Below are positions 29,949 through 38,097 of a stretch of 64,000 bases of DNA, piece after piece. Each line of letters begins with the position of its first letter. The stretch's first letter is position 1. Origin of the DNA: Planctomycetota bacterium (lineage in GTDB: Bacteria > Planctomycetota > Phycisphaerae > Phycisphaerales > UBA1924); assembly GCA_030950285.1 (NCBI GenBank), contig JAUZRR010000001.1, positions 1 through 64,000 of the forward strand. Reading direction: 5' to 3'. The position numbers and the translations under genes were made by a program. A model generated the notes under the pieces. That model saw nothing but the letters and a program-made list of their open reading frames with translations, made no database searches and was not told the DNA's origin.

Positions 29949-31124
29949 GTGGAACACTACCAAGTCGGGATCATCGGTGCCGGCCCGATCGGGCTGGAGA
30001 TGGCGGTCGCGCTGCAGCGCGCCAGCGTGCGGACCGTCCAGATCGAGGCCGGCGCGATCGGCTCGACCATGGGCTGGTGGGCGCCGGGCACGAAGTATTT
30101 TTCGAGCCCCGAGCGGATCGCGATCGCCGGCGTGCCTCTGGTCGTCGAGCACGAGGACAAAGCAACCCGCGAGGACTACCTGCGCTACCTCCGGCAGGTG
30201 GTGATGCAGTTCGGCCTTGACGTACGAACCTACGAGCGCGTTGTCGGGGCAACGCGGGATGACGATGGCTTTGTGCTGCGGACCGAGAAGAGTGCGCACG
30301 GGGTTGGGGGCGTGGAAGAACAACAGCGGGCGGCGCGGATGCACGCGGACGTGGATGGAAGAGACGGAGTCGGGCCCCGGAGTGTCCCGCCCCGAGGGAT
30401 GGAGTACCGGGTCGAGAAGATCGTGCTGGCGATCGGCAACATGCACACGCCGAGGCTGGTCGGGGTGCCGGGTGAAGAGCTGCCGCATGTGAGCCACTAC
30501 CTCGGAGAGCCGCACCGCTACTTCGGCCAGCGGGTCGTGATCGTGGGCGGGCGGAACTCGGCGATCGAGGCCGCGATCCGGCTCTACCGCGTGGGGGCGA
30601 AGGTCACCCTCTGCCAGCGACGGCTCGAGCTGGAACGCGACCGGATCAAGTACTGGTTGTTGCCGGAGGTGGAGTGGCTGATCAAGAAAGGGCAGATCGG
30701 GCTGCACGCGGGCGTGGGGGTGCGCGAGATCACCGAGCGCGGGGTCGTGATCGAACCGCTCGCCGGCGGTGCGACGGGCGCTGCGGGGGGCCCCCGGGCT
30801 AAAGCCCGAAGCTCAGAGCGTGTGGAGATCGGGGCGGACGCGGTGTTGCTCTTGACGGGGTACGACCAGAACCCCGAGCTCTTCGAGATGCTGGGTGTGG
30901 AGTTGCACAGCGAAGAGCACCGCCCCCGGTTTGCGCGCGAGACGATGGAGACAAACGTCCCGGGCGTGTTCGTCGCGGGGACCGCAACGGGTGGCAGCCA
31001 GCAGCGGTCGAAGATATTCATCGAGAACTCGCACGAGCATGTGGAACGGATCGCTCGCGCCATCGCGGGGCGGGACGTGGAAGTGCGCGAAAGAGCGGTG
31101 TTTGAAGGGAACGAGGAGAGCTAG
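29949..31124 (+). CDS. YpdA-like FAD/NAD(P)-dependent oxidoreductase
   Basis: A 391-residue flavoprotein. GIIGAGPIGLEMAV (residues 7-20) binds FAD, VVIVGGRNSAIEAA near 200 binds NAD(P)H, and VPGVFVAGTATGG near 340 closes the FAD site. The pattern matches YpdA, proposed bacillithiol-disulfide reductases, but the low-molecular-weight thiol of this organism is unknown. Two stretches look inserted: about residues 100-150 (HGVGGVEEQQRAARMHADVD), and a Gly/Ala-rich patch near residue 285 encoded by a palindromic GGGCTAAAGCCC string. The GTG 29949 start puts the FAD motif at its usual place. The gene ends 5 bases from the convergent ppk1 stop. Confidence 0.82.
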   Translation: MEHYQVGIIGAGPIGLEMAVALQRASVRTVQIEAGAIGSTMGWWAPGTKYFSSPERIAIAGVPLVVEHEDKATREDYLRYLRQVVMQFGLDVRTYERVVGATRDDDGFVLRTEKSAHGVGGVEEQQRAARMHADVDGRDGVGPRSVPPRGMEYRVEKIVLAIGNMHTPRLVGVPGEELPHVSHYLGEPHRYFGQRVVIVGGRNSAIEAAIRLYRVGAKVTLCQRRLELERDRIKYWLLPEVEWLIKKGQIGLHAGVGVREITERGVVIEPLAGGATGAAGGPRAKARSSERVEIGADAVLLLTGYDQNPELFEMLGVELHSEEHRPRFARETMETNVPGVFVAGTATGGSQQRSKIFIENSHEHVERIARAIAGRDVEVRERAVFEGNEES

Positions 31125-31129
31125 CGCTG

Positions 31130-33298
31130 CTACACCGGCGTGCCCGCGCGCGCCAGGTGCATGAGCGCGCGGAACGAGCCGCCGGCTTCGGGGGATTCGG
31201 GGTCCGCGTCGGCCGAGGGCGTGCGGAGGGTGTAGCTGCCGTCGGGCTGGAGGTCCCACGCGCGCTTCTGGTCGCGATTGAGGATGTCGTAGAGTGTTGC
31301 CAGGCGTTGACGAGCGGCCCGGTCGTAGATGGGGACGACCGACTCGACGCGGTCATTGAGGTTGCGGTACATCCAGTCGGCCGACCCCATGAACCAGTCG
31401 CCGTCGGCGGGGTCTTCGTGCCCGGCGCCGAAGTGGAAAATGCGGGAGTGCTCGAGGAAACGGCCGACGATGGACCAGACGCGGATGTTCTCGCTGAGCC
31501 CCGGCACACCCGGGCGGAGGCAACAGAAGCCGCGGACGACCAGGTCGATCGAGACGCCCGCCTGCGAGGCTTCGTAGAGGCGTTCGGTGATATTGATATC
31601 TTCGAGTGAGTTGAACTTGGCGTAGATACGCGCGGGCTTTCCGGCCCGAGCGAACTCGGTCTCGCGTGCGATCAGCTCGTTGAAACGCCTGCGCATGGTG
31701 GTGGGCGCGACGAGCAGCTCGTTGTACTCGGTCTGGGCGCTGCGCCCGGTCAGCAGGTTGAACAGCCCGACGACGTCCTCGGCGATCCGTGGGTTGCACG
31801 TGAGCAACCCGATGTCAGTATAGAGCTGCGCGGTCGTCGGGTTGTAGTTGCCGGTGCCCAGGTGCGTGTAACAACGGAGCCCCTCGGCCTCGCGCCTCAC
31901 GACCAGCGAGCACTTGCAGTGGGTCTTGAGCCCGACCACGCCGTAGGCAACGTGCACGCCGTGCTTCTCGAGCTGGCGGGCAAAGCGGAGGTTCTTCTGC
32001 TCGTCGAAACGGGCGCGGAGCTCGACCAGGCACGCGACCTGCTTGCCCTTTTCCGCGGCACGAATCAGCGAGACGACAAAGGGCGAGTCGCGACTGGTGC
32101 GGTAGATAGTCTGCTTGATCGCCAGCACGTCGGGGTCCCGTGCCGCCGCCGAGACGAAGCGCTGCACGCTCGCTTTAAACGACTCGTACGGGTGGTGCAG
32201 CAGGATGTCCCGCTCGCGGATGAGCGCGAAAATGTCGCCCTCGTCGTCAGCGAGGATCGCGGGAACAACAGGCTTGTAGTGCGAGAGCTTGAGGTCCGGG
32301 CGTTCGAGGTTGGCGATCTCGAAGACGTCCTGGAAGTCGAGCGGCCCCGTACGCGCGTAGACATCGCTCCGCGAGAGGCCCAGCTCCTCGAGGACGAGCC
32401 GGATGATCTCCGGGTTGGCCCCCTCGGGGATCTCGATCCGCACGGCACTGGCAAACCGGCGGAGCTGAAGCTCGGCCTCGACGTGCTCGTACAGATTGTC
32501 TGATTCGTCGGCGTGGGACTGGATCGACGCGTTGCGGGTGAGGCGGAACGACGCGACCTCGTGGAGCACCATGCCGGGGAACAGGCCGTCGAGGTTGTGC
32601 CGGATGATCTCGTCGAGGGGAACGAGAATCACCTCGTCGGTGTTGGCGTCGGTGTTGGCGTCGGTGTCAGCGTCGGTCGCCGGATCGATGCGGACAAAGC
32701 GGGGGAGGACATCGGGAATCTTGATGCGCGCAAAGTGTCGCTCGGGGCTGTCAGGCGAGCCCACCAGCACGCCGAGGCTTTCGGAAAGGTTGGAAATAAA
32801 GGGGAACTTGTGCCCCGGATCGACCGCCAGCGGCGTCAGGATGGGGAAGACATTCGTGCGGTGCCAAGTGTCGGCCCACTCGCGCTGGGCGTCGTCGAGG
32901 TCGGCGTAGGTCAGGACGTGAATCCCTTCGGCCTTGAGGCTGGGCAACGCCGACTCGTTCCAGATACGGGCCAGCTCGGCCTGCAGCTCCTTGACCATGC
33001 GACGGATTTCTTCGAGCGTCTGGGAAGGACGCCGCCCGTCGGGCCCGGGGGTCTCGACCCCGCTGAGGATGTAGCGCTTGAGCAAGCCCACACGCTTCAT
33101 GAAAAACTCGTCGAGATTGCTGGCGAAGATCGCAAGAAACTTCACACGTTCGAGCAGCGGGAACGAGTCGTCGCCCGCCTGGGCGAGCACGCGGCGGTTG
33201 AACTCCAGCCACGAGAGATCGCGGTTGAAGAAATGGGATTCGTCGGGCGACGTGGGCGATGTGGGTGGCGTGGGCGACGTGGATGGCGGTGTGGTCAT
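31130..33298 (-). CDS. ppk1: Polyphosphate kinase 1
   Basis: A 722-residue enzyme polymerising phosphate from ATP. FFNRDLSWLEFNRRVL and FASNLDEFFMKRVGLL open the protein, VDPGHKFPFISNLS is in the head domain, and the autophosphorylated His is in CYTHLGTGNYNP near residue 445, with the second conserved His-containing motif FHFGAGHED further on. Two low-complexity insertions are encoded by in-frame tandem repeats: PPSTSPTPPTSPTSPD at the N-terminus and TDADTDANTDANTDE near residue 215. It follows the pterin enzyme gene by 20 bases, probably as one operon. Confidence 0.94.
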   Translation of the reverse strand: MTTPPSTSPTPPTSPTSPDESHFFNRDLSWLEFNRRVLAQAGDDSFPLLERVKFLAIFASNLDEFFMKRVGLLKRYILSGVETPGPDGRRPSQTLEEIRRMVKELQAELARIWNESALPSLKAEGIHVLTYADLDDAQREWADTWHRTNVFPILTPLAVDPGHKFPFISNLSESLGVLVGSPDSPERHFARIKIPDVLPRFVRIDPATDADTDANTDANTDEVILVPLDEIIRHNLDGLFPGMVLHEVASFRLTRNASIQSHADESDNLYEHVEAELQLRRFASAVRIEIPEGANPEIIRLVLEELGLSRSDVYARTGPLDFQDVFEIANLERPDLKLSHYKPVVPAILADDEGDIFALIRERDILLHHPYESFKASVQRFVSAAARDPDVLAIKQTIYRTSRDSPFVVSLIRAAEKGKQVACLVELRARFDEQKNLRFARQLEKHGVHVAYGVVGLKTHCKCSLVVRREAEGLRCYTHLGTGNYNPTTAQLYTDIGLLTCNPRIAEDVVGLFNLLTGRSAQTEYNELLVAPTTMRRRFNELIARETEFARAGKPARIYAKFNSLEDINITERLYEASQAGVSIDLVVRGFCCLRPGVPGLSENIRVWSIVGRFLEHSRIFHFGAGHEDPADGDWFMGSADWMYRNLNDRVESVVPIYDRAARQRLATLYDILNRDQKRAWDLQPDGSYTLRTPSADADPESPEAGGSFRALMHLARAGTPV

Positions 33299-33318
33299 CA
33301 GGAGAGCAGCCTGTCCGT

Positions 33319-33711
33319 TCAGAGGGTGGGTGGGGGTGGAGAGAAGTAGGTCGCAGCACAGCCCGGGGCTTCGGTGACCCGGCAGGACGCGACGCGGGTG
33401 CCAGCGGGCAGGACGTTTGCCAGAGCCCGCTGGGTCGCTTCGGCGATGTGCCTGGCAACGTGCTCGGCGGTCGGGTTCACACGGTCAAAGGGCGGCGTCG
33501 TGTTGAGGTCGGCGTTCTGGAACGGCGCGGTGACAGCTGCCAGAGCGGCCTCGACCGCGTGAAAATCACAGAGCAGCCCGTCGGCGTCGAGCGTGGTCCC
33601 CCAGAGCGTGAGGGTGACACGCCAGTTGTGGCCATGGGTCGGCTCGAGGGTGCCGGCGATGGTGATCGCGTGGGCCGCACAAAACTCGGCATGGACCGTC
33701 AGCTCATACAT
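33319..33711 (-). CDS. 6-pyruvoyl-tetrahydropterin synthase family protein, PTPS-III type
   Basis: A 130-residue pterin enzyme. Zinc ligands are visible: His16 (EFCAAHAI) and His26/His28 (PTHGHNWRV); CDFHAVEAAL and FDRVNPTAEHVARHIAE are conserved further on and a C-terminal Glu lies in VTEAPGC. The catalytic Cys that precedes HGH in QueD enzymes is absent; instead Glu23 gives the spacing ExxHGH. That motif defines PTPS-III, a group reported to replace dihydroneopterin aldolase (FolB) in folate synthesis. QueD is therefore less likely. ATG 33711 was chosen as the family start. It lies 20 bases upstream of ppk1 on the same strand. Confidence 0.8.
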   Translation of the reverse strand: MYELTVHAEFCAAHAITIAGTLEPTHGHNWRVTLTLWGTTLDADGLLCDFHAVEAALAAVTAPFQNADLNTTPPFDRVNPTAEHVARHIAEATQRALANVLPAGTRVASCRVTEAPGCAATYFSPPPPTL

Positions 33712-33762
33712 ACACCGAGTGTATGGAGACAGAGCCCCAAGCGTCAGCGCCGGCCCGCACCA

Positions 33763-33787
33763 GAGCCCGAAGCGCAAGCGAGGAACC
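33763..33787 (-). repeat. Degenerate family A repeat
   Basis: GAGCCCGAAGCGCAAGCGAG GAACC: about 19 of 25 positions match the reverse consensus and stem pairing is damaged. It lies in a 275-base gene-free gap. Confidence 0.45.
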
Positions 33788-33986
33788 CGGCAAGCCGGAG
33801 ACAGAAATACACCCCCTCCCCGGCCCTCCCCCACGGGGCGCGGGGGAGGGAGCAAGAAAGCAAGGCAGCAAGACAGGAGACCATGAAGAAGGCATGAGGC
33901 ATGAGGCAGCAAGGCACTAGGCACCGGTGCGAGGGACAGTGCTGGCTCGGCGGGGTAGGCTCTTGCATCACAAAGGAGCGAGTGCG

Positions 33987-35474
33987 ATGGGCGATGCGCC
34001 GTTGATGTTGGGGGTGAGCGGGTGCCGGGGGATTGTGGGCGAGAGCCTCACGCCCGACGTGATCTCCCGCTACGCCGGGGCGTTCGGCGGGTGGCTCCGC
34101 GAGCGGCACGGGGGCAAGCCGGTGACGGTGGTGCTCGGACGCGACGGCCGCGCGGGCGGGCACGTGGTCCGGCACGCCGCGATCGCCGGGCTCTGCGGCA
34201 GCGGGTGCGATGTCGTGGACCTGGGCATCGAAACCACACCCACCATCGGCGTCATGGTTGATGCCCTCGAAGCCGACGCCGGGATGGTCCTGACCGCAAG
34301 CCACAACCCCCAGCAATGGAACGGGATGAAGTGTCTGCTCCGGGAGGCTGACGAATGCGAACGCGGCGGCGTGTCGGCGTGCGCACCAAGCGCGCAGATG
34401 GCAGCAGAGATCGTCGATCGCTTCAAGAGCGGCAAGAACGACTGGCAGCGGTGGGACAGGCTCGGCGCAGTGACCCGCCAGCGCGACGCGGCAGCAGTCC
34501 ACGTCGCGCGGGTAGTCGAGCGGTTTGGCGAGGATGTGCTCACCGCCATCGCGGCGATGAAGCCGACGGTCGTCCTCGATTCGGTCAACGGGGCGGGCGC
34601 ACACGCCGGGCGACAGCTGCTCGAACGGATGGGCTGCCGCGTGGTCCAGCTGGGCGCAGAGGACACCGGCATCTTCCCGCACACCCCCGAGCCGACGCGG
34701 GAGAATCTCGCCGGCGCGGGCGGCTTGTGCGAAGCGGTCCGCGAGCACGGCGCGATCGTCGGCTTTGCCCAGGACCCCGACGCCGATCGGCTCGCGGTGA
34801 TCGACGAGCGCGGGGCATATATCGGTGAGGAATACACCCTGGTGCTCGCAGCCAGCCAAGTCATCGAAATGGGGATGCGGGGGGCCGAGCGTCGGAGCGA
34901 GAAGGTCGCGGTCAATCTCTCGACCAGCCGCATGATCGAGGACGTGGCCGGGGAGTTCGGCGCCGAGGTCGTGCGGACCCCGGTGGGCGAGGCGCATGTT
35001 GTGCAGGCGATGAAGCACGCGGACATGGTGATCGGAGGCGAGGGCAACGGCGGGGTGATCTGGTCGAGCGTGACCTACGTCCGCGATTCGCTGGGCGCGA
35101 TGGCGCTGGTGCTCGCGGCCATCGTCCGCGCCAACCGGCAGGTCAGCGAGCTGGTCGGGCGGGTGCCGGCGTACGCGATCGAAAAACGCAAGGTGACGAT
35201 CGCCAGCAAAGCCGAAGCCGGCCCGGCGGAGGAAAAACTGGTCGCCTGGGCGAGCGGGGGCGGCGGCGGAACCGACGCCCGAATCGACACCCAGGACGGC
35301 GTCCGCGTGGACTGGGCAGACCGCGAACCGGAGAGTGGGGGGAGTGGGGGCGGCCCGGCGTGGGTCCACGTCCGGGCGAGCAACACCGAGCCGATCCTCC
35401 GACTCATCGGCGAGGCACGCACCCCCGAGGGCGTGAGCAGCCTGCTCGACACCGTGGCAGCAGTGGTGGGGTGA
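33987..35474 (+). CDS. Phosphohexomutase (phosphoglucosamine mutase / phosphomannomutase family)
   Basis: A 495-residue alpha-D-phosphohexomutase. Domain 1 carries GVSGCRGIVGESLTPDV and the phosphoserine loop LTASHNPQQWNGMK (Ser near residue 108), domain 2 the metal site DPDADRLAV near 264, domain 3 GGEGNGGVI near 352, and domain 4 the phosphate-binding RASNTEP near 470. These fit GlmM or PMM/PGM; the GEGNGGVI sugar loop resembles archaeal-type GlmM. ATG 33987 follows AAAGGAG at the right distance. The last third has G-rich stretches (GGGGG, ESGGSGGG) encoded by simple repeats. Confidence 0.88.
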   Translation: MGDAPLMLGVSGCRGIVGESLTPDVISRYAGAFGGWLRERHGGKPVTVVLGRDGRAGGHVVRHAAIAGLCGSGCDVVDLGIETTPTIGVMVDALEADAGMVLTASHNPQQWNGMKCLLREADECERGGVSACAPSAQMAAEIVDRFKSGKNDWQRWDRLGAVTRQRDAAAVHVARVVERFGEDVLTAIAAMKPTVVLDSVNGAGAHAGRQLLERMGCRVVQLGAEDTGIFPHTPEPTRENLAGAGGLCEAVREHGAIVGFAQDPDADRLAVIDERGAYIGEEYTLVLAASQVIEMGMRGAERRSEKVAVNLSTSRMIEDVAGEFGAEVVRTPVGEAHVVQAMKHADMVIGGEGNGGVIWSSVTYVRDSLGAMALVLAAIVRANRQVSELVGRVPAYAIEKRKVTIASKAEAGPAEEKLVAWASGGGGGTDARIDTQDGVRVDWADREPESGGSGGGPAWVHVRASNTEPILRLIGEARTPEGVSSLLDTVAAVVG

Positions 35475-35512
35475 GTGGGTGAGTGGGGTGAGTGGGGTGA
35501 GTGGGTGGGTAA
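35471..35512 (+). repeat. GAGTGGG-type tandem repeat
   Basis: Five to six imperfect units of GTGAGTGGG directly after the phosphohexomutase stop codon; G-rich on the plus strand. Confidence 0.65.
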
Positions 35513-35627
35513 CAGTGTGTGAGGACGCCGGAGCTGAGGCTCTGCGAAGCTCCGGGTGGTATCGGGGGGGACGGACCCTCCAAGGACTCAACCCGGGCGT
35601 CCAGACGAGCGCGTACACTCCCCCACT

Positions 35628-35882
35628 ATGACGACAGCAGGCAAGCACATACAGGTCGGTCAGCGGGTCCGGGTGACCCAGCAGGTCGTGTTGCAGTCCA
35701 ACCCGCAGACATCCACCGTCGAGGGCGTGGTCGAGGCGTTCGAGCAGCAGAAGACCGGCTCGTGGTACGCCCACAGCGAGGACAACAAGCTCTGGCTCGA
35801 CCGGCTGCGGCTACGGACCGACGAGGGGGAGATTGTCTACTGCAACCTCGACCAGCTTTCGAAGGTTGAGGTGGTGGGGTAA
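35628..35882 (+). CDS. Conserved small hypothetical protein
   Basis: An 84-residue soluble protein starting at ATG 35628 (MTTAGKHIQVGQRVRVTQQV). Short beta strands are separated by charged turns (VEGVVEAFEQQKTGSWYAHS, KLWLDRLRLRTDEGEIVYCN), suggesting a small beta-barrel. The VGQRVRVTQQ segment is reminiscent of KOW- or SH3-type folds, but I recognise no family. It is followed at 49 bases by the FabZ-like gene and may share its transcript. Confidence 0.68.
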   Translation: MTTAGKHIQVGQRVRVTQQVVLQSNPQTSTVEGVVEAFEQQKTGSWYAHSEDNKLWLDRLRLRTDEGEIVYCNLDQLSKVEVVG

Positions 35883-35931
35883 GAGGACGCCTGCCGGGGG
35901 TACTGCCCGGACGGCGAGACTATCGTCAACC

Positions 35932-36381
35932 ATGCGATTTGACCTCGTCGACCGGGTGCTGGAAGCCTCCGCCGAAGCCGCGGCAACGATCAAAGCCGTC
36001 TCGGCAGCCGAGGAATATCTCCAGGACCACTTCCCAAGTTTTCCCGTGCTTCCCGGGGTGCTGATGCTCGAAGCGATGGTCCAGGCCGCCCGCCTCGTCG
36101 CGGCCGAGCGCGGCGAAACGCTCCCGATGACCATCGCCGAGGTCCGGGGGCTCAAGTACAACCGGTTCGTGCCGCCGGGGTGCTCGCTGCGGGTGCAGGT
36201 CAAACTCACAGGCACCGACGACGAAACAGGCTCGCTGAGCTTTCGAGGCAGCGCCGACCTCATCGACCCCGAGCAGCCGGGCGATCTTCAGACTGCCGCG
36301 ACGGGGCGGTTCACCCTCCGCCCGGTGCGGACCCAACTGCCTGCGAAAGACCCGGTGGGCTCGACAGCCCCGGGCGCATAA
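35932..36381 (+). CDS. FabZ/FabA-like hotdog 3-hydroxyacyl-ACP dehydratase
   Basis: A 149-residue hotdog-fold protein. The catalytic His is in QDHFPSFPVLPGVLMLEAM (residues 31-49) with the acidic partner in the following helix, the exact FabZ signature; FVPPGCSLRVQVKL is the conserved second strand pair. It forms a cluster with an acyl carrier protein and a second dehydratase-like gene, so it probably acts on a dedicated acyl-ACP pathway or is the housekeeping FabZ, as no other candidate is in the window. Confidence 0.87.
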   Translation: MRFDLVDRVLEASAEAAATIKAVSAAEEYLQDHFPSFPVLPGVLMLEAMVQAARLVAAERGETLPMTIAEVRGLKYNRFVPPGCSLRVQVKLTGTDDETGSLSFRGSADLIDPEQPGDLQTAATGRFTLRPVRTQLPAKDPVGSTAPGA

Positions 36382-36482
36382 CATCCCCGCTTGCCGGCGG
36401 GCATCTTTTCTGGTCGCCGACTCGCAGCAACGCCCGCCCGTGCCACAACAGACTCGAACCCAACTCCAAAGGGCCCGAACCC

Positions 36483-36866
36483 ATGACCAGAAACGAGATT
36501 TTTGAGAAGGTCCGCGAAGTGCTGGTCGAGGCGCTGGGCGTCGACGACGACGAGGTCTCGGCCGACGCCTCGCTCGCGGCCGACCTGGGTGCCGAGTCCA
36601 TCGACTTCCTCGACATCGTCTTTCAGCTCGAACAGGCGTTCGGGTTCAAGATCGAGCAAGGCGAACTCTTCCCCGAGAACGTCACCCAGGACCCCGACTT
36701 TGTGCAGGACGGCATGGTGACCGAGAAGGGGCTGACGATGCTCCGTGAACGGCTGCCGCACATTGACTTTGCTGCGCTCGAAGCCGACCCGCAGATCACC
36801 CGCGTCGCCCAGGTCTTCACGGTCGATGCACTCGTGAACTTCTGCGAACGCAAACTCGCCGCCTGA
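36483..36866 (+). CDS. Acyl carrier protein with C-terminal extension
   Basis: A 127-residue carrier protein. ADLGAESIDFLDIVFQLEQAF contains the Ser (near residue 40) that takes the 4'-phosphopantetheine arm, in the context GAESID instead of the usual ADSLD. Helix 1 (EIFEKVREVLVEALGVDDDEV) is normal. About 45 extra residues (PENVTQDPDFVQDGMVTEKG) separate helix II from the final helix FTVDALVNFCERKL, making it longer than the standard 80-residue ACP. It lies between two dehydratase genes, distinct from acpP at 42.3 kb. Confidence 0.87.
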   Translation: MTRNEIFEKVREVLVEALGVDDDEVSADASLAADLGAESIDFLDIVFQLEQAFGFKIEQGELFPENVTQDPDFVQDGMVTEKGLTMLRERLPHIDFAALEADPQITRVAQVFTVDALVNFCERKLAA

Positions 36867-36944
36867 ACCCCACGAACCCCCACGCCCCCCCACCCGCGCC
36901 GTCTGTGCAGAAGATGCGATCCTGCCTTCAGAGGAGCCAACCCC

Positions 36945-37481
36945 GTGCGATGGATCTGGATCGATCGGGTGCTGGAGCTCGAGCGCGGCAAGCGGCTCGT
37001 GGCGATCAAAAACATCACGATGGCTGAGGACCACCTGCACGACCACTTCCCCGAAGTGCGCGACGATGCCGGGCAGCTCGTTCACCCGGCAACGCCGGTG
37101 ATGCCCGGCTCGCTGGTGATCGAAGGCATGGCCCAGACCGCCGGTATTCTCGTCGGCCACGCCGAGGACTTCCGCGAGAAGGTCGTCCTGGCAAAGGTCA
37201 CCCGAGCAACCCTCGACCGCGACGCCACCCCCGGCACGACGATCCGGCACACCGCCGAGCTGGCGATGCACAGCGAGCAGGGGGCTGCGACCAAAGGCAC
37301 CGTCGATCTCTTCGACCACGCCCACCCCGACGCCGGGTGGGTGACCATCGGCAAGATCGACCTGATGTTCAGCCACCTCGATCAGAACATCGCCGGGACC
37401 GAGTTCCCCGACCACAACTTTGTCTTCAGCGAGACCTTCCGCACACTACTGGTCAACAGCGGGATCGGGTGCGATTTCTAA
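36945..37481 (+). CDS. Second FabZ-like 3-hydroxyacyl-ACP dehydratase
   Basis: A 178-residue hotdog protein starting at GTG 36945 with GAGGAG at 36931-36936. The active-site motif is HDHFP (residues 31-35), followed after an inserted loop (EVRDDAGQLVHPA) by TPVMPGSLVIEGMAQTAGIL. The loop between the HFP and PVMPG parts is longer than in FabZ. Residues 80-140 have the usual beta sheet (VVLAKVTRATLDRDATPG). It is the third gene of a dehydratase-ACP-dehydratase cluster and is convergent with a DUF5658 gene across a repeat doublet. Confidence 0.85.
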   Translation: MRWIWIDRVLELERGKRLVAIKNITMAEDHLHDHFPEVRDDAGQLVHPATPVMPGSLVIEGMAQTAGILVGHAEDFREKVVLAKVTRATLDRDATPGTTIRHTAELAMHSEQGAATKGTVDLFDHAHPDAGWVTIGKIDLMFSHLDQNIAGTEFPDHNFVFSETFRTLLVNSGIGCDF

Positions 37482-37537
37482 AACAAGCGCCGCTTCGTCA
37501 TCTTCAACGGCTGCGGGGTGATGCGGAGTGTTGCGTT

Positions 37538-37563
37538 GCCCCCTCGCTTGCGCGAGGGGCTCT
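37538..37563 (+). repeat. Family A repeat, forward arm of a doublet
   Basis: GCCCCCTCGCTTGCGCGAGG GGCTCT, 25 bases before the reverse arm, between two convergent genes. Confidence 0.85.
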
Positions 37564-37588
37564 GTTTCACCGAGGCACCGCACCCATA

Positions 37589-37613
37589 GAGCCCCTCGCG
37601 CAAGCGAGGGGAC
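37589..37613 (-). repeat. Family A repeat, reverse arm of a doublet
   Basis: Consensus GAGCCCCTCGC GCAA GCGAGGGGAC. Confidence 0.85.
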
Positions 37614-37650
37614 ACCGACGACACCGACGACTCTCTCCCCGCTGCCTCGC

Positions 37651-38073
37651 TTACCCGTGCATGTAGTCCTCGACCCACGCATCATGAAACAGGATGAGCT
37701 GGGCAAACGAGAACACGACCGGGAGCAGGTTGATCGCCACGCCCGTGCCGACGAGCGCTCTGGCGGTGCGGAGCTGCCGCCGCCCGACGTACTCGCAGAT
37801 CCACAGCACACCGGCGACCACCGAAAACTTCAGCAGAATCAACCCCCACAACCCGGCGTACCCGATCGCTGCGTTGGCGACGATGTTGACCTCGACCGCG
37901 CCCAAGTGGAGCATCAGATTTGTGATGATGACGTCAAGCGCGCCAGCAAGCACAAGCCAGGTGTAGCCAACCGGGAAGAGCACGTCGCTCGTCCGATCGG
38001 CCGCGTGCCGCCCGCGGGGCAGACTCGCGCCGTGGTGTTCAGTAAAGACGGCTGGTTCGTGTATCCGGATCAT
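37651..38073 (-). CDS. DUF5658-type membrane protein
   Basis: A 140-residue protein with about four helices: YTWLVLAGALDVIITNLMLH, GAVEVNIVANAAIGYAGLWGLILLKF, VVAGVLWICEYVGR, and GTGVAINLLPVVFSFAQLILF. The DVIITNLMLHLGAVEVN segment is typical of DUF5658 proteins (usually GALDLLLT...G..E.NP). The N-terminal 30 residues are His-rich and cytoplasmic. Function unknown. It is 24 bases upstream of a minus-strand neighbour only in position (aroDE ends at 38098), and the three genes aroDE/rsmE/this one run in the same direction. Confidence 0.72.
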   Translation of the reverse strand: MIRIHEPAVFTEHHGASLPRGRHAADRTSDVLFPVGYTWLVLAGALDVIITNLMLHLGAVEVNIVANAAIGYAGLWGLILLKFSVVAGVLWICEYVGRRQLRTARALVGTGVAINLLPVVFSFAQLILFHDAWVEDYMHG

Positions 38074-38097
38074 GCGCCACCTCCTGCCCCGACACGC

